Positions 1 through 6,825 of a stretch of 12,272 nucleotides of DNA are shown here, in pieces. Source of the DNA: Oehlia diaphana (Eukaryota > Glomeromycota > Glomeromycetes > Glomerales > Glomeraceae). Below the pieces are notes generated by a model, which saw only the letters and a program-made list of their open reading frames with translations, was not told the origin of the DNA and ran no database searches. The position numbers and the translations under genes were made by a program. Where the stretch lies: assembly GCA_003833135.1 (NCBI GenBank), contig QZLH01000733.1:1-12272 (forward strand). The letters are read 5' to 3'. Numbering within the stretch: position 1 is the stretch's first letter; the number at the start of each line of letters is the position of its first letter.

Positions 1-570
1 AATATTTTAACCGTAATATTACGCAGGTTTACAATCTCGTAAATTTTCGAAATATTTTAACCGTAATATTACGCAGGTTTACAGTCTCGTAAATTTTCGA
101 AATATTTTAACCGTAATATTATGCAGGTTTACAGTCTCGTAAATTTTTGAAATATTTTAACCGTAATATTACGCAGATTTACAGTCTCGTAAATTTTCGA
201 AATATTTTAACCGTAATATTACGCAGGTTTACAGTCTCGTAAATTTTCGAAATATTTTAACCGTAATATTACGCAGGTTTACAGTTTCATAAATTTTCAA
301 AATATTTTAACCGTAATATTACGCAGGTTTACAGTTTCGTAAATTTGCAGAATATTTTGACCGTAATATTACGCAGATTTATAGTTTCGTAAATTTGCAG
401 AATATTTTGACCATAATATTGCGTAAATCTTACGATATTGAAAACTTGTGTAATATTTTAACCGTAATATCACATAAATTGTAAACTTACGTAATATTTT
501 GAAATTTTTCGAAATATTATGCCATAAACTTTCGTAAACTTACAAAATCGTAAACTTACGCAATTTTTCG
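1..570. repeat. 50-bp minisatellite, at least 8 regular units, left end outside window
   Basis: Units start at 1, 51, 101, 151, 201, 251, 301 and 351 and are exactly 50 bp each. They differ by a few substitutions, for example TCTCGT versus TTTCGT near unit position 35 and a TTCGA versus TGCAG end. From 401 the unit is degenerate and fades out near 570. Each unit carries the palindrome CGTAATATTACG at unit positions 12-23, bracketed by AACC (9-12) and GGTT (26-29). Units 1-5 are most alike and 6-9 drift, as expected when the array edge escapes homogenisation. No coding potential is visible. The array abuts the truncated end of the transposase relic, so that relic probably lost its 3' part here. 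Confidence 0.97.
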
Positions 571-759
571 CGCTATAAAATTTCCTGATGTTTATCATTA
601 ATTGACATTGGTTGAACATAAAAATTTGTGATGGATTGTTGTCAAAATGAAGAAGTGGATGATAATATTGTTGAAATTGAGCTTTTTTGTCTTTTTGATT
701 GATTTTGTAAATTAAAATCTTCTTCTCTTTTCTTTTCTTCTTTTTCTTCATCAGATGTA

Positions 760-920
760 CAGTCAATTCTTGTTATAATGAACCTTAGATTTTAGACCTC
801 AACTTCGCTATAAGGCTATAGTGAGATTTGATTGGTTAATTCATTATAGCAAGGGGAAATTTATTATAGTTTTCTGAAAAATTCACTATATCAAGGGTTC
901 GCTATATCAAGGTTTGACTG
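760..920. mobile_element. 161-bp TA-flanked MITE (Tc1/mariner-pogo-like), copy 1
   Basis: The element begins CAGTCAATTCTTG (760) and ends CAAGGTTTGACTG (920). The ends are inverted repeats matching about 20 of 25 bases. TA dinucleotides at 758-759 and 921-922 are the likely target duplication, as in Tc1/mariner/pogo elements. There is no open frame, so it is non-autonomous. Interior motifs such as TTCGCTATA and CACTATATCAAGG are repeated sub-terminal pieces. The minus strand carries TTAACCAATCA, also present in the MITE at 6413-6823, so the two belong to one family. It sits inside exon 2 of the transposase relic. Confidence 0.8.
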
Positions 921-923
921 TAT

Positions 924-989
924 CTAAAAAATCACATTAATAATAAATTAATAATAGTAGTTAATAAATATATTGTTTATTAAATTTAC
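924..989 (-). other. Intron inside the transposase relic
   Basis: On the minus strand the segment starts GTAAAT right after codon GAA plus one G, and ends ATTTTTTAG. Removing it, and the MITE with one TA copy, restores one open frame across the junction. Length 66 nt is typical for short fungal introns. Confidence 0.5.
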
Positions 990-1374
990 CTTCATTACAA
1001 TTTTTACTTTTCTTTTTAGAGACTTCTGGAACAGAGTGGGATAAAATTTCAGTAATTTCCTCTTTACTATATAAACTTTTAAAGTTTTCACAGTTTGTAA
1101 AGTGATTTCGATAAAGTTTTGCTTTATTAGAAGTAAAACACCTAGGTGTTACCTGCACAATGGCTAAACTTCTAACATTTTAGTTACAACAAATACATAC
1201 AGCTTTTGCATTCGATTTGTTATTATCATTTTTTACTAAAGTAAAAAATCCAGAAATTGTGACTTTTCTTTCATTTAGTCATAGTTTTATAAATTAAATT
1301 AAAGGATTTTTAAAAGTAATTATTAAATGAATTATTTATTTATCGAAATTGAAAAATTGTTTGAATGAAGAGAC

Positions 1375-2324
1375 ATGAGAATTCTTTCTGATGATCGTAT
1401 GAACCATTTTTCTCAAGAAAATTATCAGCAATATTTTTAATATTTTGATGATAAAATAGCTTTCTTTAGCTCAAAAAAGCTCAAAATAGACTTCTACCTG
1501 ATCAAACAACTTATACAAGGTATTGGAATGACTTCTCTTATTGAACTTGTTAGGTTTGAACTTACAGAATACAACTCAGATAAACTTTCTGAGTCTATTT
1601 AGTAAAGATCATTAAAGACTTCTTTCTACACGATATAACTTCATTAGAAATGGTATATTTAGAATTTCAAGATACTCTCAGTACTTTTAGTATTAAGAAC
1701 TTCACCAAGTTTTATCACTATCTGTTTATTATACTTGGAATTTCTAGGCACCTTAGAAATTTGGTTATTGAAAAGTTTGACCAAAATAGCACAGAAAATA
1801 TAACTCATAACATAACGTTATTATAACAAATCAAAATAGAAGAGGATCAACCGATGGATATAAAAATTTTACAAAAACCAATACACCAATCAACAAGTAT
1901 TGCACACCTGAGGAACCAATTATCAACCTCAATGCAAAAGCTACACCTTTTACTTTTAAAAGAAAGAATAGGCGAGTTGCATATGTAGAGATAGTTAAAC
2001 AGGACTTGAATAGTAACTCTAGTAGGCTAAGCTCATCTACTCCTATTAAGGACAAGAAAAGGAAAATTGTGCCCATTTTAACTACTAAAATTGATAGTAA
2101 AAGTTACTCTGTAGCTACTAAAAAATAATTAGCAATATCAGCACCCAAGATAATTAGCACTATGATGACTGGATATAATTTGAAAATTAAAAATCATGTC
2201 TAAAAAATAACAGTCTATGATATCTCCTCCAGATGGATTCAACTTAACATATTTAATCACTTAAAAGCTTGGGATTAGATAATTGTGATTAAGTTTAAAA
2301 TGCAACAGAAATATACTATTATTA
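1375..2324 (+). pseudogene. Decayed repeat-family protein gene, 5' part (RRM-like region at its end)
   Basis: Long stretches of coding-like sequence appear in changing frames. ATG 1375 opens MRILSDDRMNHFSQENY, with a TAA at 1438, up to a TAG at 1600. The next frame holds KIIKDFFLHDITSLEMVYLEF to a TAA at 1824. The third frame, 1886-2315, reads PINKYCTPEEPIINLNAKA, then RRVAYVEIVKQDLNS, a TAA at 2126, and later KITVYDISSRWIQLNIFNHL and IIVIKFKMQQKYT. The last pieces resemble an RNA-recognition-like fold (VYDIP..W....L..LK.WG) that I remember from a large Rhizophagus multicopy family, possibly retrotransposon ORF1-like. Two frameshifts and several stops make it a pseudogene. It continues at 3056-3582 beyond an inserted element. 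The minus-strand reading across 1831-2076 is only a shadow. Confidence 0.55.
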
Positions 2325-3055
2325 TTAGGGATAGTTAGGTCGGTCCTGATCCAGTTCTGGTCTTAGGACCTGTAAGTTCTATAGAACGGACCTGCAGACT
2401 AGGTCCTGTTAGAACAGTCCTGGACCTAGTTCTAGAACCTGGTCCTGACTAAGTTATTTATAGATTTTATGACTGAATCTAGTGATAACTAAATATAAAA
2501 AAAGTGATTTGTGATATTGCGATTCACTTTTTATATTGATTTTATATAAAAAAAAGTGAGTTGCGGTATTGCGACTCACTTTTTTATATTGGTTTTATAT
2601 AAAAAAAGTGAGTTTCGGTATTGCGACTCACTTTTTTATATTGGTTTTATATAAAAAAAGTAAGTTGCGGTATTGCGACTCACTTTTTTATATTGATTTT
2701 ATATAAAAAAAATGAGTTGCAGTATTGCAATTCATTTTTTTATATGATTTTAATATAAAAATATAAATTGCAATATCACAACTCATTTTTTAATATGATC
2801 TTAATAATATAAAAATTGTATTACAATATTGCAGTGCATTTTTTTATAATTTATTATTACTAAAGTCAAATTTACAGAAAAAATGTAATTTTATATAGAT
2901 TTTTTATAACCTATATAATATGTATTGATACTTTATTGGCTAGGACTTTTTAGGACCTGGTCCGCTTCTGGTCTAAAATTTGGACTTAAAGATCTGCAGA
3001 CCAGATCCTGGGACTAGGTCTTTAGATCCAGGACCTAGGACTTTATTATCCCTAA
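2325..3055. mobile_element. 731-bp foldback-type non-autonomous element A
   Basis: The ends are TTAGGGATA (2325-2333) and TATCCCTAA (3047-3055). They continue as imperfect inverted repeats (GGGATAGTTAGGTC against GGGATAATAAAGTC). TTATTA flanks both sides (2319-2324, 3056-3061), a possible 6-bp duplication; alternatively the duplication is only the TA inside the ends. Both sub-terminal zones (2338-2455 and 2938-3043) are packed with AGGTCCTG/CAGGACCT-type motifs in both orientations, as in foldback or CACTA sub-terminal regions. The middle is a hairpin repeat array. No protein is encoded. The element splits the decayed gene on either side of it, whose coding-like sequence resumes right after 3055. 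Confidence 0.75.
2494..2865. repeat. 52-bp tandem hairpin repeat, about 7 units, in element A
   Basis: Equivalent positions in successive units fall at 2504, 2556, 2608, 2660 and 2712, a period of 52 bp, then about 51. Each unit is itself an inverted repeat: AAAAAAGTGAGTTGC, a loop GGTATT, then GCGACTCACTTTTTT, joined by TATATTGGTTTTATAT. Central units are nearly identical and the last two are diverged. Paired changes occur in unit 5, where GTGAG becomes ATGAG and CTCAC becomes TTCAT, so the stem is kept. Confidence 0.93.
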
Positions 3056-3582
3056 TTATTATGATATCAGTAGACCAGCAATAGATCTATGAAATAGTGA
3101 AGCTTAGATCACTCCATTTGAAGGTTTACCTGTAAGATAGTTTCTGGCCAACTGGAATCTCAAATAAAGAAAAAAACAGAAATGATTTTAGGAAATTTTG
3201 ATCAGAGTTCCTGCTTTTACCACCACTGCATCCTTATATTTAGATAACTCTACCTGCTCACTCTATTCTTGCACCTTTAGGATGCAAAGCATTTAAATTA
3301 ATTTAAGATAGAGATATCCACAAGTTAATTACTTACTATAAATTATGAGCTGACTTGGATAAAGTCATTAGTAAAGTTTTTAGCTTGGAAGAATTTACTG
3401 GTAATTGAAAAAGGTATTATATCTCTAATTTAAAATAAAGAAAGAACCGTCATTAGTCAAGTAAGAAATATAAGAAGATTAAGCAAATCAAAAAAATTGA
3501 TAGGAGCTTAGACAGTATCGACAAACTAATTATTTTAGCTGATATTAAATCGATATTAAGAAAATTAGGAGTATCTTAAGGA
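3056..3582 (+). pseudogene. Decayed repeat-family protein gene, 3' part
   Basis: Directly after the inserted element the reading frame (3066 onward) gives SRPAIDL, then PFEGLPVR, FLANWNLK and EILIRVPAFTT, interrupted by stops at 3090, 3105, 3138, 3165, 3183 and 3189. After a frameshift near 3240 another frame reads PAHSILAPLGCKAFKLI, DIHKLITYYKL, ADLDKVISKVFSLEEFTGN and, after more stops, SSKKYKKIKQIKKIDRSLD and ILADIKSILRKLG, ending in a TAA near 3580. The pattern PVRWFP..W.L..RK, a lysine-rich tail and a final LRKL match my memory of the C-terminal half of the same Rhizophagus repeat family. The function of that family is unknown to me. A role as ORF1-like nucleic-acid-binding protein of a retroelement is only an inference. 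Confidence 0.55.
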
Positions 3583-3611
3583 ATTTTGTCTAGAATGATC
3601 AGTGAGGCCTA

Positions 3612-3904
3612 CACTGGTAAATAAATGATTTATTCTACATATGTCTTACATATATCAGATATTTAAAATGTAAAAAATCATACACAAATAATACACAAAT
3701 AATACACATATCATACATATATCAGGTACTAATATATATCATACATATTTCAGGTATCTGATAGGTATACAATATATATAAGTACCCAATATGTATATGA
3801 TATATGTATTATATGTGTATAATTTTCTACATTTTGAATATCTGATATGTGTAAGATATGTGTAAAATACAGTATGTGTAGGATAAGCCATTTTTTTACT
3901 AGTG
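3612..3904. mobile_element. 293-bp palindromic CACTA-like MITE
   Basis: The left end is CACTGGTAAATAAATGATT (3612) and the right end, read on the minus strand, is CACTAGTAAAAAAATGGCTT (from 3904). CTA flanks both ends (3609-3611 and 3905-3907). CACT(A/G) ends with a 3-bp duplication are the hallmark of CACTA/EnSpm elements. The arms stay complementary far inward: 3634-3698 pairs with 3805-3875, sharing for example ATATCTGATAT and TACATTTT. The centre is AT-rich with ATCAGGTA motifs. The element could fold into a nearly full-length hairpin. The minus-strand reading at 3739-3969 is an unsupported by-product. Confidence 0.78.
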
Positions 3905-3907
3905 CTA

Positions 3908-4049
3908 ATTTTAGGAGTGAAGATGTAATAGAGTGGTTTTATTACTAATTGTTTCCTTTTATTTTTCATTTGTTTTTGTTATTTTTTATTTTATTTCTTT
4001 GGTGTGAAGCATCATTTGATGTAAGTGTGCCTGGATATTCTTATTATTA
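3908..4049. other. Unassigned AT-rich spacer between two elements
   Basis: T-rich sequence with no open frame worth naming and no clear repeat. It may be the continuation of whatever the CACTA-like MITE and element B inserted into. A minus-strand reading begins in this spacer at 3969 and runs left into the MITE, but it is poor in coding character. Confidence 0.4.
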
Positions 4050-4607
4050 GAGTTCTAAATGGATCAGGTCAGGTTAGGTTAATTGAGAAACCTAACCTGA
4101 AATTGTTTTTTAGGTCAGGTCAGGTCAAGTTATATCAGATTATCTGTTTAATCTGACCTAAACTGAAATCTGAAAAATTTTAGAATATTTTATTAAAATA
4201 TCAAAAAAATTGGTGCAAAACATTTTTTTTTGAAATATTGCAATCCACTTTTTTATATTAAAATCATATAAAAAGGTGAATTGCAATACTGCAACTAATA
4301 TTTTTTATATAAAATTAATATAAAAATATGAATTCCGATACTGCAATTTACTATTTGTATATAAAATCAATATAAAAATGTGAATTTTAATATCGCAACT
4401 CACTTTTATTATATAAAATCAATATAAAAAATGAATTATGATATCATAACTCATTTATATAAAATCATAGTTTCAGGTCAATAAGTCATTCAGATTATAT
4501 TGATGTTACAACCTGAACTGAAACTGAATTGCAATTGCTAAACCTGACCTGATAAATTCAGGTCAACCTGTCAGGTTACCTGAATTTGGTAAATCTGTTC
4601 AAAACTC
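4050..4607. mobile_element. 558-bp foldback-type non-autonomous element B
   Basis: The ends are GAGTTCTAAATGGAT (4050) and, read on the minus strand from 4607, GAGTTTTGAACAGAT, 11 of 15 matching, with TA on both sides (4048-4049, 4608-4609). Sub-terminal zones are full of CAGGTCAGGT/ACCTGACCTG-type motifs in both orientations, at 4063-4130 and 4465-4590. A perfect 10-bp hairpin AGGTTAGGTT/AACCTAACCT lies at 4071-4098. The core is an array of the same 52-bp hairpin repeat seen in element A, though the ends and sub-terminal motifs differ. No coding sequence is visible. Confidence 0.7.
4225..4475. repeat. 52-bp hairpin repeat array in element B, about 5 degenerate units
   Basis: Units of about 52 bp carry a GTGAATTGCAATACTGCAACT-like inverted core separated by TATATAAAATCAATATAAAAA spacers. 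The core is a diverged version of the GTGAGTTGC...GCGACTCAC hairpin of element A. Units are more diverged from one another than in element A, which suggests an older array. Confidence 0.85.
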
Positions 4608-4609
4608 TA

Positions 4610-5226
4610 CAATCATTACACAGTAGATGTAGGGTGTCTTCCAATTTTGTAACCTTGACAGTACCACAAATTTAATAAAGGTCATATTATAAAGAAAAAA
4701 AAAAAAAATTTATTAAAGTATATATTTATATAAAAGAAATATTACAAAGTAAATATCAATTAACTATTCTAATATAATTAAACTATAAATCATAGAGTCT
4801 TGCCTATTATTAAGATATGTTACTGATAAAAATTTTACTTAATATAAAATCTTATTTTAGGATTTACTTAAATTTTGTTTGTTAATTAATTAAAAAGGAA
4901 AAAAATCATAATAATGTAACATAAAATTTTCTTTTATAGTAGGATTTTTAAAGAATTTTATATGTTAACCTTACCTTAAACCATAGGATGATTTATCTTA
5001 ATAGTAGATGAAGTTCTATAAACTATTTACTATATATATAGTACCTTATGTATGCATTGTTAAATAATTATTTAACTCTATAAGTTAATATTATTTGTAG
5101 CAATTATCTTAGCCTATCAGCCTTATCTTTTACATCAGGTAATTATAGGATCTACATTATTAATTTTATAAAATTTTTTAAAATTTTTCATATATTAATA
5201 ATAAAAATAAGTGAATAATGCAGATA
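4610..5226. other. AT-rich intergenic DNA, includes left inverted arm
   Basis: No gene, RNA or promoter can be supported. The sequence is more than 80% A+T to the eye. The only structure recognised is the left arm of an inverted repeat (about 4822-4970). Confidence 0.6.
4822..4970 (+). repeat. Left arm of a 1.26-kb inverted repeat
   Basis: The best-conserved part, 4867-4962, matches the reverse complement of 5958-6052 at roughly 85%. Shared blocks include TATAGTAGGATT, AAAGAATTTTATAT, ATAATGTAA and TTAATTA. Outside this the match weakens but continues to about 4822. It may be one end of an older element. Confidence 0.7.
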
Positions 5227-5228
5227 TA

Positions 5229-5538
5229 CCGTATATAGCGGGCCACAGTACTCCGGGTATCTTGCAAAATCAGGGGTTTGACCCTGTACCCTCAAGTACT
5301 AAACAAAGCCTAAAAATTCCATTTTTGCGAATATCTCACGATCTACCAGTCCAATTTGAACAATTTTTTTTATTTTAAAGAGCTCAATAAGAGCTATCAA
5401 ACAAAAAAAAAATCGCTCAAATCTGATTACTGGATCACAAGATAATTGTAAAATATCCCTCCGGGTACTATACAATTCTATGAAATTTTTCAAGGGGGGT
5501 ACTATGCATAGGGGGGTACTATGGCCTGCGATATACGG
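5229..5538. mobile_element. 310-bp TA-flanked MITE, GC-richer than its surroundings
   Basis: The left end is CCGTATATAGCGGGCCACAG and the right end, read on the minus strand, is CCGTATATCGCAGGCCATAG. That is 17 of 20 matching, with TA on both sides (5227-5228, 5539-5540). The ends continue with G/C-rich blocks (TACTCCGGG; GGGGGGTACTATG repeated twice near 5494-5522). This fits a Tc1/mariner/pogo-type non-autonomous element. A 64-codon minus-strand reading (5493-5299) lies inside. It has no family resemblance I can see and is probably fortuitous, but it is unbroken. Confidence 0.8.
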
Positions 5539-5540
5539 TA

Positions 5541-6410
5541 ATTAGAATTCAATTATTAAATTAGCTAGATTATATAATGGATTATTAAAATAACTGCCCA
5601 ATTTAAGTTTTTTCTTAAATGTTTTTACAATTTATTAATAAAAAGATAATTTTTTTTTTATTGTTATTTATTAAATTTTATCAATAAAACAGTTATTTTT
5701 AAAGTTTATTAATGAAAAAAAAACAAAAATTTTTATTATAATGTAATTTTCTAATTTAAAACTTAAAAAGTTATTAATTTTATAATTTTCATTTAATAAT
5801 AATTTTACTTTATATAAAAGATTAAAATTTGGCTTAAACTATAGTTTGAATTACAATTTAATAAACTATGGTTTGAAATTTTCAAACTGCCTAGTATTAG
5901 TTCAGTTAGAATTTCGCTTACTTATAAATAAGTCACTTTAGATCTAAAGTAAAAATTATATATAAAATTCTTTGCTAATCCTACTATAAAGAAATTTTAT
6001 ATTACATTATTTTGATTTTTTTTCTTTTTAACTAATTAACCAATAGAATTTAAGAAAAAAATAAAGTAAAAATCATTAGTAAAGGCCAATTTTTTATGGT
6101 AATTTTTATTATAAATAAGCAGAGTCCTGTTCAGTTTCAAACTGTGATTAAACCAGTTTCACTTAAACTAATACTATTCCTATTTATATATAATGCTAAT
6201 TCTACTATAAATTATAGAAATAAATTTTACATAATTATATAAAATCATATTTACAATTAGAAAATACTTATTAGATAATATTAAAATACAGTATATAATT
6301 ATTATTATAATTAAATTTATAATTAAAGTTAATTAAATTAAAGAAGAGTATTATTGTTTTATTTATTTCATCTGAATTAAACTGGATTTTTATATGCAAA
6401 TATATAGAAT
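5541..6410. other. AT-rich intergenic DNA with scattered inverted repeats
   Basis: No gene is supported. Besides the arm at 5957-6083 there are small self-similar pieces: TTAAACTATAGTTTGAA near 5834, AATAAACTATGGTTTGAAATT near 5860, and TTCAAACTG at 5881 echoed by TTTCAAACTG near 6137. These look like remains of older small elements. Confidence 0.5.
5957..6083 (-). repeat. Right arm of the 1.26-kb inverted repeat
   Basis: Read on the minus strand this repeats the left arm at 4822-4970. A shorter direct echo, GCTAATTCTACTATAAA, follows at 6193-6209, so the sequence family occurs at least three times here. The arms enclose the MITE at 5229-5538. Confidence 0.7.
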
Positions 6411-6412
6411 TA

Positions 6413-6823
6413 CAGTTGGCTTTTAATATAATGAAGGTGGTAGTTTAACCAATCAGGTCTTTGTTATAAGAAAATTTGTTAATAAAATATAGCAAATTTT
6501 AATATAATGAAAAAATCTGTTATAATATATAAAACTTTAGTAAATTGTGATATATTATGATTTCTTATGTTATGTATAATGTATATTATATAAAATATTG
6601 TTATTGTATTTAAAAAAATTTGTTATAAAAAGAAATTTAATATAAAAAGAATCATTTTATTATGTACAGTTTATAGACTTATTTTATTAAATGGTATATA
6701 GCATTTAATTAGTAATATTTGTTATAGCAAATTTTTTTTATATGTTAAAATTAGTACAACACTAAAGATTTGTTATATCAAATAATTTGTTATATCAAAA
6801 TTCAATATAATGAGAGCTGACTG
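6413..6823. mobile_element. 411-bp TA-flanked MITE, same family as copy 1
   Basis: The left end is CAGTTGGCTTTTAATATAATG and the right end, read on the minus strand, is CAGTCAGCTCTCATTATATTG. TA lies at 6411-6412 and 6824-6825. Near the left end is TTTAACCAATCAGGTCT, which matches the minus strand of the 161-bp MITE (TTAACCAATCAAATCT). The interior repeats the motif TTTGTTATA several times (6477, 6513, 6604, 6721, 6768, 6788). No reading frame is present. It is longer and more AT-rich than copy 1. Confidence 0.75.
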
Positions 6824-6825
6824 TA

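Larger units (their letters stand above)
573..1276 (-). pseudogene. Decayed BED-finger / hAT-like transposase, 5' part
   Basis: Exon 1 runs from about 1276 down to 990. It has a GFFTL start, then CICC at 1186-1197, and after about 30 residues YRNHFTNCENF, then EEITEIL, VPE and KKK. A Cys pair followed by His-x3-Cys is the spacing of BED zinc fingers of hAT-type transposases. An in-frame TAA (1180-1182) breaks the finger. A 66-nt intron (989 to 924, GTAAAT...TTTTTTAG) fits: joining G990 to 923 keeps the frame into DTSDEEKEEKK. The frame then runs through KRQKSS and, after a TGA, into QQSITNFYVQPM, like the linker before the hAT catalytic region. It stops at 573-575, where the minisatellite begins, so the catalytic domain is absent. 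A MITE interrupts exon 2. The hAT assignment rests on remembered family patterns and is moderate. Confidence 0.6.

Noticed and set aside
1..570. CRISPR-like array at the left edge
   Set aside because: Units are contiguous without unique spacers, so it is a plain tandem repeat.
470..766. 98-codon minus-strand open frame
   Set aside because: It overlaps the minisatellite and the MITE end. The coding-like signal in 576-757 lies in a different frame, the transposase relic.
1831..2076. 81-codon minus-strand open frame with hydrophobic content
   Set aside because: Antisense shadow of the decayed plus-strand gene, whose own frame has clear coding character.
3739..3969. 76-codon minus-strand open frame
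   Set aside because: Mostly the centre and one arm of the palindromic CACTA-like MITE; Tyr/Ile/Thr-rich low complexity from TATA/CATA repeats.
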